NCBI GenBank assembly: GCA_030063045.1
Contig: JAQSEB010000014.1
Location: 806,001 to 870,000 of the forward strand
Direction of reading: 5' to 3'
DNA length: 64,000 nt
Source: Pratylenchus scribneri
Lineage: Eukaryota; Nematoda; Chromadorea; Rhabditida; Pratylenchidae
The notes under the pieces were generated by a model, which did no database searches, was not told the DNA's origin, and was given only the letters and a program-made list of their open reading frames with translations. This document shows, in pieces, positions 1-11,992 of the stretch; position 1 is the first letter of the stretch; each line of letters opens with the position of its first letter. A program made the position numbers and the translations under genes.

Positions 1-1375
1 ACCTAAGAATGTTTGTGAAAATCAGAATGTTTGTGAAAATCAGAATGTTTGGGAGAATCAGAATGTTTGTGAAAATAAGAATGTTTGGGAGAATCAGAAT
101 GTTTGTGAAAATCAGAATGTTTGTGAAAATCAGAATTTTGTGAAAATCAGAATGTTTGGGAGAATCAGAATGTTTGTGAAAATCAGAATGTTTGTGAAAA
201 TCAGAATGTTTGTGAAAATCAGAATGTTTGTGAAAATCAGAATGTTTGTGAAAATCAGAATGTTTGTGAAAATCAGAATATTTGTGAAAATCAGAATGTT
301 TGGGAGAATCAGAATGTTTGTGAAAATCAGAATGTTTGTGAAAATCAGAATGTTTGTTAAAATCAGAATGTTTGTGAAAATCAGAATGTTTGTGAAAATC
401 AGAATGTTTGTGAAAATCAGAATGTTTGTGAAAATCAGAATGTTTGTGAAAATCAGAATGTTTGGGAGAATCAGAATGTTTGTGAAAATCAAAATGTTTG
501 GGAGAATCAGAATGTTTGTGAAAATAAGAATGTTTGGGAGAATCAGAATGTTTGTGAAAATCAGAATGTTTGTGAAAATCAGAATATTTGTGAAAATCAG
601 AATGTTTGGGAGAATCAGAATGTTTGTGAAAATCAGAATGTTTGTGAAAATCAGAATGTTTGTGAAAATCAGAATGTTTGTGAAAATCAGAATGTTTGTG
701 AAAATCAGAATGTTTGTGAAAATCAGAATGTTTGTGAAAATCAGAATATTTGTGAAAATCAGAATGTTTGTGAAAATCAGAATGTTTGTTAAAATCAGAA
801 TGTTTGTGAAAATCAGAATGTTTGTGAAAATCAGAATGTTTGTGAAAATCAGAATGTTTGTGAAAATCAGAATGTTTGTGAAAATCAGAATGTTTGGGAG
901 AATCAGAATGTTTGTGAAAATCAAAATGTTTGGGAGAATCAGAATGTTTGTGAAAATCAGAATGTTTGGGAGAATCAGAATGTTTGTGAAAATCAGAATG
1001 TTTGTGAAAATCAGAATGTTTGGGAGAATCAGAATGTTTGGGAGAATCAGAATGTTTGTGAAAATCAGAATGTTTGTGAAAATCAGAATGTTTGTGAAAA
1101 TCAGAATGTTTGTGAAAATCAGAATGTTTGTGAAAATCAGAATGTTTTGTGAAAAATCAGAATGTTTGAGAAAATTAGAATGTTTGTGAAAAATCAGAAC
1201 GTTTGTGAAAAAATCAGAATGTTTGTGAAAAATCAGAATGTTTGTGAAAATCAGAATGTTTGTGAAAAAACAGAATGTTTGTGAAAATCAGAATGTTTGT
1301 GAAAATCAGAATGTTTGTGAAAATTAGAATATTTAAAAAAATCAGAATGTTTGGGAGAATCAGAATGTTTGTAAA
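1..1375 (+). repeat. 18-bp satellite array 1
   Basis: About 75 tandem copies of the 18-bp unit agaatgtttgtgaaaatc fill the left edge of the window, so the array probably continues beyond it. Variants are interspersed: gggag replaces gtgaa in many units, some read atattt or gttaaa, and units become irregular (extra a, deletions) after about 1140. Because 18 is a multiple of 3, four of the six frames stay open and read as repeats such as MFVKIR, QNVCEN, ILIFTN and SDFHKH. I treat these as non-coding satellite ORFs. The same unit recurs at 5925-6785, 42718-43390 and 57440-57990. Confidence 0.97.
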
Positions 1376-1413
1376 AAGGTGTTTGATAGTCCAAAAACAT
1401 TAACAAAATACAA

Positions 1414-2240
1414 TCATTTGAATGTTTCCCACCTCAATTTGAGAATTCCTCCTTCGCCATTATTGTTAACTTTGATTTGCCCACAGGCTGAATCGGTGTA
1501 TTCGCCCAATTTGACCTGAAACAAAAAGATTTATAAATTCTAATGATTAAATGGAAATGGTTGAACCAATTCTTCGCAATTTTCCCCATCAAAAAGTCCA
1601 TTGAATGGACATTGGCATGTGCAATCATCGGGGGAGAGGATTCCACCATTTTTGCAAAGTTGTGGACAGTGGTCTTGAATAAAAGGAAGGAATTGTTAAT
1701 GAAATGTCAAAATTGTTATAAAAATATCCAGAATTTAATTTTAAATAAGAATTTGATTGAAAATTATGATCTAAAAACATTTTTCTGGTTACTAAAAAAC
1801 TAACCAGGACAAAAGAAATGTTTATTAATGTTGGGCACAACGGATTCGGTGGATGTTTTTTTGCCGGTCAAGGCAAGGCCAAGCAAACGAAGGCAAACAA
1901 TTTCAACTTCCTAATAAAAAGTGAAGAGGGAATAAATGCCAGAGGGAATATTCATATAACAAACATTGGCCGATGCGCATTTTGTGTTCAAATAAATTGT
2001 GACATTTTTTACACGTGAATTGGAGAATGATGAATCCAAACCGCAAAGACTGTGAAAATATGGGAATAAATATTTTGATAATTTTGTAAAGACCCGGATG
2101 GCGTGGATTGCAAAAAATTAATTCGATGATTTGTGCCATCATTTTCAATTGGGCCGCCTCCATTTTGGATTGCCAATTTCAGACAAGTTTTATCCTGGAT
2201 TTGTTCAATTGTGCGCATTGCCCCATCATGCAAATTTTGA
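1414..2240 (-). pseudogene. EGF/astacin-like secreted protein, probable remnant
   Basis: Three stretches on the minus strand look coding. At about 2150-2235 a segment ending DKTCLKLA resembles the start of an astacin metalloprotease domain. At about 1570-1680 there is a clear EGF-like module with the spacing C-x3-C-x11-C-x-C, including CPQLCKNGG and CQCPFNGLFDGENCEE. At 1414-1514 a terminal exon follows a good acceptor, reads VKLGEYTDSACGQIKV and ends in TGA at 1414; it could be the start of a CUB-like region. Nematode astacins do combine a protease, EGF and CUB domains. However, only about 470 bp separates the first two pieces, too little for a 200-residue catalytic domain, and no HExxH motif was found. 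I therefore favour a truncated or broken copy. It could instead be another EGF protein whose 5' part I failed to assemble. Confidence 0.35.
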
Positions 2241-2259
2241 TCTTTATGGAAGGAGAATT

Positions 2260-5200
2260 TATTAATGGGAAATTTATTTTGGATATTTTAATTTCAAGGT
2301 ATTTCTATAGTTTTATGCTATCTTTTTTCTTATGTTTCCGGAAATCGATCCCCTCTCTATTAGAAGTCCCCTCTACATTTCTCCAATAATAGCCCCTTTC
2401 AAAGAGCTTCCGAAAAATAGTATCACGGGCCCCTTATTAGGAAAAAATTACGGTAAGAACTATTAGGAAAAAATGGTCCTTGGTCTCTCTTTTCTATGAA
2501 AGAGGCATTCAACTTTATAAGATTGGAACTAATTAATAAATAAAGCTAATTAAGGTCTAAAATAAATTTTTACAATTGTTTTTTTATTTTTACCAAGCAG
2601 TTGGGAAAGATCGACGATGAATGAATGGTTGAGGTGGGAAATGGACATTGACTTTGACATTTGGAGGACATTGCAAAACAGCAAAATGAGCAGAAGAAAT
2701 GATGGAATCTGGCACAAAAATATGAGAATTTATTCTAGCAAAATTCTTCATTTACCAGCATTTTCTCTTTTGCCACAAAAAAGTTGTCTTCTCCAATTCA
2801 ATTCAATTAATTAGGACAAATATTTGCTTAATTTTTTTTTATGAATTTTTTGACCAAAGGAATATCGTAAAAAGGAATGAAAAGAAAATGAAAAATTGGG
2901 GTTGGTTGGAAATTGAATTGGTGGGAGTGTGAATTTCGGCGCAAACAAAGAGGGCATTTGGTGGAAATGGAGGAGAGGTTGGCAGCAGTGTCCCCAACCC
3001 AATAACGATGTAATTTCATTATCGAGTATGAGGGGATAGGGGAGGCCAAAAGCAAATTTATACCACTGCCCTCCACCACATATTCCACCCTTGTGTTGTT
3101 GTGGACACAAAGGCAATGGAAAGGGGGCCATGGCTATTTTGTGCTTGATGATTTGGGTTAGGGGAAGGAAGGCCGGCTGGCAGCAAGTGGAATGAATGAA
3201 AATGAAGGATGGATGGCCTTCTGCTTTGTGGCCACAGGGACCATTTCCCCTCCACCGGTTGGTCCAATGGCACATTTTGGTCATTCCCCAAACAGAGGAG
3301 GGAGGATTGGAATTGTTTATAAATTTGAATAAATTTAATGCCATTGAATTTTAATGGGTGGAACATTTTATGGCCAATTCATAATTTTTAATCTTTCAAT
3401 GGATTTTGGCCCATATCTTTTTATAAAACTTCAAAATTCTAAAATAAAAACTATCAAATGAATGACCATGGATTTTGGATATTGTCCGGCGCAATAGCAA
3501 CTGGTTGGAAAAATATGGGTGTGAAAGGGCCAAAGGTCCAACGCGACCAAATCCCTTCTCCCATTTCCCCTCTCACAATTCGGCCTTTTCCATTCATGCG
3601 CCGTCCATCCGGATGCGGATAATGAGTTTCCCTCTCCTTTCAATTCCAATGCGCCCCAATGCGCTTTGGGGGGGGGGGGGGTGTTGGGGCGAGAAAATTG
3701 GAAGAATTCCTAATGAAAAAGAGGCCGAATGGAGGATGGATGGGTAAAAAGGGAATTGAGGGGGAAGATGGATTATGTGGGCCAAATTAGCAGTGGCCAA
3801 GAAATTGTTGGAAAGGGAGGATTGATTTGTTTTTGTTGGGGGATTTTAATGGGGTTGTTTGAGTGAAAGAATAAAAAATGAAGGGAAACATTGATGGATT
3901 AATTATGATTATGACCGAAAGGCATGTAAAATTGTGCATTGACTATGGTCATTTGCAAAGATACGGTATAATAAAATATGGGTTTTATAGTGTTTTTCTG
4001 CTAAACCCTCATCATATATCCCTGCGAATCAAACTAATGGAGATGCCTCAAATAGACCAAAATCTGCATTTTCTGCCAAAAAAAAGCTTCTTATGCTTGA
4101 AAAATTGACTCATTTTTGCATGGATTAATATAAAAAAAAGTAGAAGAAAATATAATTGATGGAGGAAATGGAGGGAAAGTCGAGGGCCGGCTCGAGGTCG
4201 TCGACCAATGACGGTCCTCGTCGATATTATGCCCATAAATTTGAGACCGGACTGTCCATCCATCCCTCGTCCCTCCTTCATCCGATGACCCCGGCACCGG
4301 CACACATTTCCCCACCCATTCGCCACATTTGGCTTGGAGAAGGTCTCTTCAGGGCGAGGCTCAATTTTTGCCCTTCACTTTCGGCCGTTGCGCTTTTTGC
4401 CACCCCAACAACATTTGTTTGGGTTGCCCTTCACCACACACATTGGCCCAGGGGTTTGTTTGCCTTTTTGTGCCCTCTTCAAAAAATTGTGGGCGAAATG
4501 AGTGAGTGATGGGAATTGGAGGGGAATTGGCTTTGGAGATGCAAAAAGAAAAATGACCGCGGCATTTCCATTGAGAATAAACAAGAAGAAAAATTGATAA
4601 AAAGCAATCGGTGATTTATTTGATCGGGGAAAATGTTGGGGTGGAACATTGAAAAAGATTAGAATCTTTTAGATGAAAATGTCAAAAATTTGGCGAATTT
4701 GTTGCGATTTGGCCATAAAATAGTGGTCAAAATAGTAAAATTGTTTGAAATATACTGCCAAAATTTAAATAATAATAAAAAGCCTTCGAAAAAGCCAAAA
4801 AATGGGCCAGCAAATGTGAAAGGGAAGGGGGAATAGGGTAATCCTTCCGTACTCCAACCCCCAACCCGAAAATTTTCCCAAAATTTGAGTCAAACAAGCC
4901 AAGCAATGGGGAAAAGAGGGCATCAAGGGGTCAGCAGTCACATTTTGGTGGTGGAGGTTTGTTTGGCCTCCCACCAATGGATGGTCTCGTCCCTTTCTCG
5001 ACTGCTTTTCCGACCGATCCCCAAGAGAGGTAAAAGAGGCAAATTTGGACATCACAGGGCCGAATATAGAAAGGTCGCATCTTTTCCCCATTCATTCACC
5101 CTCTCATATTCCCCTCTCCCAAAATTTCCTTCTCCCATCGGCCACCGATGACCGATTTGGCCCCAACAAAAAAAATGAGGGACGCCAATGGGAAAAATAA

Positions 5201-5924
5201 AGCCGAATGGATTGAGGCTTAAAAAGGGGAAATGGAAAATGAAAACATTGAATGGACAATGAGGGAATAAAATTCGGATGATTGGCCACATTTTGAATAT
5301 TTTATATTCACACAAATTACTCTTTTGGCCCAAGCAAATTGCAGTCAAAAAGGCATAACATTACCTACTACAAATATAAATAATCAAATTAGCTTTTGGC
5401 CATAACAAAATATTCCTCAATTTTTTTGAATTGTTGGGCACACAAAAGGCATTGTTGTACTCAAAAAGGGCAAAATATGAATGGAAGGATGGAATTTGAG
5501 CCCTTTCCTTTCTTTCGTCCACATTTTGAATTGCACAAAATGAGAGAGTTGAGTGGACGACGGGAAGGTTGGATGAATGGTTGGTCGCTTGGACGGTTTT
5601 CCCAGCCAACAAAAATGTCCATCCTTTCAGATTACTAGGCTAAAGCCCCCCTAAACAAAACATTTGGTGGATGGAGGTTAATTTTGAATTCTATGCGGGA
5701 GAAATATTATATTCAAATTTTCTCGGCTTTATATCTGATTGGTTGGTCTTGCTTCAAATTTGCATTTTTTAATAAAATGAATGTCACCCATTTACATATA
5801 GTTAATTTATAAGATAAATTGTTTAATTTTATTTATTGTCTTATTACGACCTAATTGAAAAATATGTCAAATACCCTTTTAGGTGTGTCCAAATGGTGTT
5901 CAAAATAAAAAAATGCATTTTTAC
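2260..5924. other. Intergenic region with no recognisable gene
   Basis: Several open frames of 60-180 codons occur on both strands, but none matches a family I know or shows consistent exon structure. The sequence is locally GC-richer than introns, with many short purine-rich stretches (ggaggaaatgg-like), and holds a G13 homopolymer at about 3668-3680. It could be regulatory, UTR or simply unconstrained sequence. Confidence 0.5.
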
Positions 5925-6785
5925 ATTCTGATTTTTACAAACATTCTGATTTCACAAACATTCTGATTTTCACAAACATTCTGATTTTCACAAACATTCT
6001 GATTTTTACAAACATTCTGATTTTTACAAACATTCTGATTTTCACAAACATTCTGATTTTTACAAACATTCTGATTTTTACAAACATTCTGATTTTTCTA
6101 ATTTTCACAAACATTCTGATTTTCACAAACATTCTGATTTTCACAAACATTCTGATTTTCACAAACATTCTGATTTTTACAAACATTCTGATTTTTACAA
6201 ACATTCTGATTTTCACAAACATTCTGATTTTCACAAACATTCTGATTTTTACAAACATTTTGATTTTCACAAACATTTTGATTTTCACAAACATTCTGAT
6301 TTTCACAAACATTCTGATTTTCACAAACATTCTGATTTTCACAAACATTCTGATTTTCACAAACATTCTGATTTTCACAAACATTCTGATTTTCACAAAC
6401 ATTCTGATTTTCACAAACATTCTGATTTTCACAAACATTCTGATTTTCACAAACATTCTGATTTTTCACAAACATTCTGATTTTCACAAACATTCTGATT
6501 TTTCACAAACATTCTGATTTTCACAAACATTCTGATTTTCACAAACATTCTGATTTTTACAAACATTCTGATTTTTACAAACATTCTGATTTTCACAAAC
6601 ATTCTGATTTTCACAAACATTCTGATTTTCACAAACATTCTGATTTTCACAAACATTCTGATTTTTCACAAACATTCTGATTTTCACAAACATTCTGATT
6701 TTCACAAACATTCTGATTTTTACAAACATTTTGATTTTCACAAACATTTTGATTTTCACAAACATTCTGATTTTCACAAACAATC
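5925..6785 (-). repeat. 18-bp satellite array 2 (inverted)
   Basis: About 47 copies of the same 18-bp unit lie in the opposite orientation to array 1 (attctgattttcacaaac on the plus strand). A common variant has ttttta in place of tttca, and a few units carry tt instead of ct in the core. One irregular unit near 6090-6110 is partly duplicated. The array ends about 120 bp downstream of the last exon of the F-box-like gene. Confidence 0.97.
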
Positions 6786-6903
6786 TTTTAAATTTAAAAT
6801 TTTAATTTCAATTTTTATCCAAATAAATAATTTAATAATCAACAAACTCGAAAGAAAAAAAAATTCCTGAATATTATAATTATAACTTCAAAATGGTGTA
6901 TAT

Positions 6904-9397
6904 TTAATTGTGAATATATTGTATTTTTATCATCCCATTGGTCATTTCGGTTGCCTCTCCTAATCTCGCAATTGGCCAAACAAACAAATGGTTGGACGAT
7001 TATTTGAAAGAAGTCCACGAATTACCTTTATGCGCAAGTGTTAAAAATATTATCGTGTTTTTACTCACTGAGATACGGAAATCACGGTCACGGCTAATTT
7101 CATGGAAATTGGGAGCGGCTTCACCAATGGGTTGACGAATAAGGCAATCGAACCATCTATTATTACCCACGTACATTATTGGACAATAACGAAGACATTC
7201 TTGGGTGAGTTGGTTTTGTGCTTCCTCATTCGGTGCTGGTCTGGCATGGTTGAATTTGGCATGCCGACACTTGCGGATTGGACATTTGCGGACGACACTT
7301 GCGGACCGACATTTGCGGACCGACATTTGCGGATTGAACATTTGCGGACCGACATTTGCGGACCTTACTATAGTTGAATTTTCCGGATTAGCCAACAAAA
7401 TATTAAAAATGAATATTGAAAATATATTTTAAAATCTATAAATCCCATGCTCCGATATTTGCGCTATTTTTTGACGAAATTACAACCCTCGATATGTTAG
7501 ACTTCTTTAAAAATCCTATGCTCCGAGCCCATAAGCCCTAAACTTAGCCCTAACCCTAAACCTAGCCCCTAATCTTAGCTCAATTGCGAAATTAAAAATG
7601 GTCATAACTTTTTTACTCTTATAGGTTTTATGCAAAACAAACGAGAGATTTGGGCTCTTCTCATCAGGATGCCTCGATTGATCTATAATTTTGACCGAAA
7701 AGATTCGTAAAAAATTTTTCAAATTTCAACTTAAAAGTAATCCTAAAATACTTGTTTATCAAATACAAATAATCCGCAAATGTCCAATCCGCAAATGTCG
7801 CATCCGCATATGTCGTCCGCAAAAGACGGTCCGCAAAAGTCGATCCGCAAATGTCGGTCCGCAAATGTCGTCCGCAAAAGTCGGTCCGCAAGTGTCTCAT
7901 CCGCAAGTGTCGTAACGCGGTTGAATCGTAGAAAGATAATGATGAATCTTTGGGCAACTGTGGCGTTGTTGGTGAATTCCTGTGGATTTTTAAGGGAAGA
8001 TAAAATGTTGTGGACATTGGATTATTGTGAAATTTGATAAATGTCTTAAAGAAGAGGCTCTCAGCTAATATTATTATTTAAATTGAGTTAAATGATTTTT
8101 TTGACATAATTCTAATTTAATAACAAAATCATCAAAATTGGTTTAGCCCACTTTTGAATTTGGACCCTATGAATAAATTTTGTGCTTACCTGAATAATGC
8201 GATTTTTCATTCAAGTTGGAAGTTCCAATAGAATCCAAACGCGTTGTGCCCCATCAGTGGTCGGCGTGAACAACCAACGAAGCATGAAATTATTGTCAAA
8301 AGCGATGCCACGAATGCGAGGAATGGTCAAAACAAAATCCTCATCCAACAAATGGCCAATTAGTTGACGGGGCTGAAATTTATAAAAATAATTTAAAAAT
8401 ATTTAATTAAATTATAAATTATTTAATTTTCTTAAAAAAAGAATATATTCATTCAAAATCCTAGATCCATAAAACTTAGATTCTGCGTCTCGCAGATTTA
8501 TTATTTAGGCATTTATGGTTTGGCTAGTGTCAACCAATTCGAACTTAAGTTTGAACTAAAAACCAAAATCGGTTTAAACTGTTTAATACACTTACTCTTT
8601 AATTTTGACCAAATCATAAAAAATTATAGCCAAAGACTTTAGCCTTATTTTTATGATTTTTTGATAAATTAAATACCGCAAGTCAAAAAAGCTACACTCA
8701 AAATCTCTAGAAAGAAAATGAAAAGATAAACAGGTATATTTTTAGGCTAATCTAAAGGCATACAAAAATATTTTTTGAATAAAGATTGAATTAAAATTAT
8801 TTGCCTTGTAATGATGAACAATTGTTTCTCCACTGTCCAATCCAAAACAATGGCCAACCAGTGCTTGACGAGCGAACATTTGGAATTTAGCAAAATCGGC
8901 GGTGTGAATCAGTTGCTCATTGCGATTAGCTGGTTGGAATTTCACCTAAGAAATTAAATTTGGTTAAAATTGTCAATTAAAAAATCGGATTTTACCACGA
9001 GAAGAAAGCCCTGCTGAAAGCATTGTCGGATTAGATTGAAGAAGGAAAGCACTGGATCACCAAAATGACTAAAATATTGGGATTACGCAGTATTATCAAG
9101 GCAATCCTACTGAAGATCAAGTCGATTGAAGCGAACATATTCCGGTGGAGGCACTACGGCGATTGGAAGTTCATTGTTTGTGCCATGTTTGCATAATTTT
9201 GTGTGGCCCCATTGTTTGCGGGAAAAACTCAAATCGGATAACATTTTCCGGTGTTCTTCGTTATATTTTTTGGCCAAATTCGTGGTAATGATGTCATAAA
9301 ACAAATAATTGACCAATGAGATGTTTTGAATTTGTTCCGGTTGTTCAAGCCATTTGAACATTTCTGTCCAATTTTCGACGGGCAAATATATTGGCAT
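6904..9397 (-). CDS. F-box-like protein, interrupted by a mobile element
   Basis: Six exons can be assembled: 9397-9111, 9068-8996, 8945-8805, 8372-8241, 7979-7026 (with the element 7256-7918 inside) and 6959-6904. Without the element and one copy of its target duplication, the model is exactly 324 codons including the stop. The N-terminus (LPVENWTEMFKWL, then ISLVNYLFYDI) resembles a degenerate F-box, so a role as an SCF ubiquitin-ligase adaptor is possible. The rest is not recognised. Two donors are unusual: exon 3 is followed by GC rather than GT, and exon 4 by gtttgg; reading past exon 4 meets a TGA after about nine codons. The start is the first ATG before the F-box-like region. It lies 212 bp downstream of the MFS gene on the same strand. 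With the element unspliced the gene would be broken; see the element entry for a possible in-frame splice. Confidence 0.6.
7264..7370 (+). repeat. Left 16-bp subterminal repeat array of the element
   Basis: Tandem units of the form ttgcggaccgacat, with a 14-16 bp period. They are the inverse complement of the array at 7775-7915, so a transcript across the element could fold into a long stem. Confidence 0.85.
7775..7915 (-). repeat. Right 16-bp subterminal repeat array of the element
   Basis: Eight to nine units of the form gtccgcaaatgtcg, several with aaaag or caagtg variants. They mirror the left array and end 3 bp before the target-site duplication. Confidence 0.85.
8520..8690. repeat. Decayed copy of the intronic MITE-like family
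   Basis: This lies in the third intron of the F-box-like gene. It contains the family signature of gtttaaact/aaaccaaaatcggttt blocks and an ttttgaccaaatcataa segment also seen in the copies in pitp-1 and NAA25. No clear termini remain. Confidence 0.5.
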
Positions 9398-9608
9398 TGT
9401 CGTAGATTTGTTATTTATTCTTATTATTGCTTAAATCAGTAATTTAAGAAAATATTGATTTAGTTTAAATCAGATATGTAAATAATTTGAACATATATTA
9501 ATCAAATAATGTGAATATTATGAATTTTTATTCTATTAAAAATCATTCATCATTTAATAAATTAAATTTAAAAAGTTGAATTCTTCTTTGATTGACTATT
9601 AAAAATGT

Positions 9609-11992
9609 TCAGCAGGATCCGCTTCTTTTGCTGTTGACTGGATATTGTGGAGAAAATCGTTTACAAACAAAAAATGTTATTAAGGCAAATATCTGAAAAA
9701 AGGGAAAAAATAATGTTTAATTTAATAAATGACTTACGAAAATAATAATAATCGCTGCAATAATTGTTGTTGTGATTGGTAAGCCATAATTTTCCACTGA
9801 AATGCTGCCGAGAGTGGGACCAAGAAATGCACTAAATGAACAAATATTTGATTTAAATTGAATTTAAATTACCCAACGGCAAATGCAGATTGGAATACAC
9901 CGGATACATAACCATATGTTTGGAATGAATCCTCGTAGCCATTCTCCCTAAAAAATTATTTTATTCAAATTGAATTAATTTAAATTTACTTCACAGCATC
10001 AAGGCAATTTTTGAAAGTTGGAATGTAGAGAGCGCCTCAAAAAATAGAGAGATTAAAACTATAAATAATATATATACCTGAAGCAATACCTAAAATGGCC
10101 AAAGAGATGCAGATGAGAATTAGATTCCTTTAACAAATACATTTAGTATATTAGGATTTTAAAAAAGTTTAAATATAAGAACTTACTTTTCGATGTTCAA
10201 AAATGGCATTGGTCCAATCAAAACCAGTGAAAAGACTGTGGCCATTGAGCCGAAGAGCATTAGTACATTTGAGCAATTCCACCGATCGAGAAGAAGGCCC
10301 CATAGTGATGCAGTGAGACAATAGAAGCCATCAAAAAGTAAAAATATTAATCCCACTGTTTTTGGCGACAAATTGAACTTAAAAAATTATTGCTTAAAAA
10401 TAATTATTCAAAAAATTAATTACTTACTGATCTCAAATGTTTATCCAATGTTGGGTCGAAAAATGACAGTGAAATGGCACAAATTATGACTGCAGAGATC
10501 ATTAACCAAATGACGGGGATTTTGAGCATTGTGAGAATGCCAATTGCATCATCCGTTGGTTTATCGTCAATTTTCTCGATCAGAAAATATGAAAGGATTG
10601 TGGCCAAAAGGAGCAGAAAGCCAAGCACAAAAAATGGGAGTTGAAAGCCGCCTCCTTCATAAAGCAGGGCACCAATGAGTGGGCCAATGCTGTAGCCAAG
10701 ACCGGCGAATGTTTCCATTATTCCCTAAAATTGATGAATATTTAATTAAAATTTGGTTTATAAAACTAACCACAATTGTTGCAATTCGCCCCGGGAAACA
10801 TTTTGCACTTATTGCAAAACATGCGGTCACAAAACAGGCATCGCCAAATGCTTGGGCGCAACGAATGAAGAGAGCGGACCAGAAGAAGATGGGGCCGGCG
10901 GGAAGTAATTTGAGCATTCCAAAGGTGATTGCAGTGATGGAGGTGACAAAAAGACCAATAATTATCATTGGTTTGGAGCCAATTGAAATCAACTTAAATA
11001 ACACTATACATTATAGTAGGTAGATAAACACTTACATATTTACCTAGAATTGGAGCGATGAAGAACATACACAATTCGAAGATGCCAAATATTAGGCCGA
11101 TCTCAGATTGGTTCATTCTTAAGAAATATATGTAATTATATTCGGATGATTTAAGAAACTCATACCCTTTTAATTCTGCTTCCCTTGGGAAAAATGGAGC
11201 AATGCAACTGAATGCGATTGTGCTGCATAGATTGGCCGTGGCCAGCATCCCAATTGTGGCCCATTGCTTTTTTGTCAAATCCGAAAAACGTGTGTGTATT
11301 GATGATTCACTGCTGCTGCTGCTTATGCTGCGACTCTCACTAAATTTATGTTCAAACTTTAAAATTTAAATGTGAAAAACCTCTTTATATGCTCATCTTC
11401 CTGCTCTGATTCACTTTCCGGTATTGTTACTTGTTGATCTACTGTTGCAGTTGGCTCTTCTAAATTTTGCTGCTGTGATGGAACTGTTCCTTGTTTGGTC
11501 TGTCCAATTATGCGCACTTCTTTTGGCCCAGTAATGCGTGGAGGATGAACTGTATTCATTGTAGGTGTTGATTGCTGCAATGCTGTGTTGGCTCCAGGTA
11601 AATTGCTCGTATTGGCGCGTCGTTTTTCTTGTGAAAGTTTGGTGGCCAATGTTGGCATGAATGGGGAGACAATCAATGGACTAAAATCACATATATTAGT
11701 GGATTGATCCAATTAAATTTTACCGAGTTTTTGTGATGTCCGTGTCACTCCTTCTTTTTTGACGGCACATTTTCGATTGATTCCTTCTTTGTGCCTCATC
11801 CCCATATTGTTGTTCCGGTCTTTTTTGATTCAAATTTTCAGCAGAATGTGAGGTAGAAGCTTCTTCTATATTCAATGCCAGCGAATTGTGTTCCATTTCT
11901 TTTCGTTCTCCACAATCCTCATCCTCAGCCATCGTGTCGCTGAGCTTTGAAGGTAAAGATTTGTTATTTTTCATTTTATTTGCTGCTGACAT
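9609..11992 (-). CDS. MFS transporter, SLC18B1-like
   Basis: A multi-exon gene starting at ATG 11992 and ending with TGA at 9609. The first two exons (11992-11720 and about 11680-11392) plus the start of the third encode a long, polar, Ser/Glu/Gln-rich cytoplasmic N-terminus of roughly 200 residues. The membrane part begins at about 11280 with KKQWATIGMLATANLCSTIA and continues through about 12 hydrophobic segments, including MNQSEIGLIFGIFELCMF, LFIRCAQAFGDACFVTACF and GYSIGPLIGALLYEGGGFQ. The order of segments and the motif SEIGLIFGIFEL fit the vesicular amine/polyamine transporter-like SLC18B1 group of the major facilitator superfamily. The substrate cannot be inferred from sequence. The gene starts 242 bp after the end of the DUF4139 gene and ends 212 bp before the F-box-like gene, all on the minus strand, so polycistronic transcription is possible. 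The long polar N-terminus is unusual for the family. Confidence 0.8.

Larger units (their letters stand above)
7256..7918. mobile_element. 663-bp element with inverted 16-bp repeat arrays and 8-bp TSD
   Basis: The element is flanked by a perfect direct repeat GGTTGAAT (7248-7255 and 7919-7926). Its left end (7264-7370) carries about seven copies of a roughly 16-bp unit, gacatttgcggaccga and variants. Its right end (7775-7915) carries eight to nine copies of the same unit in inverse orientation. The outermost bases share cgacacttgcgg on opposite strands. The AT-rich core encodes no transposase, so it is non-autonomous. Removing the element and one TSD copy restores a continuous reading frame in the host exon. 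An 8-bp TSD is typical of hAT-like elements and of many reported introners. The family is not identified. Confidence 0.85.

Noticed and set aside
130..1189. Long open frames of hexapeptide repeats on both strands
   Set aside because: They come from an 18-bp satellite whose length is divisible by three; four frames are open at once and there is no non-repeat protein sequence.
5935..6783. Possible CRISPR array (regularly spaced short repeats)
   Set aside because: There are no unique spacers; the units are directly contiguous and the genome is eukaryotic.
8190..8240. In-frame TGA after VWILLELPT as proof of a pseudogene
   Set aside because: A gtttgg donor just upstream (8240) removes it and gives a fully in-frame six-exon model; the same donor type is used in the F-box/FBA gene.
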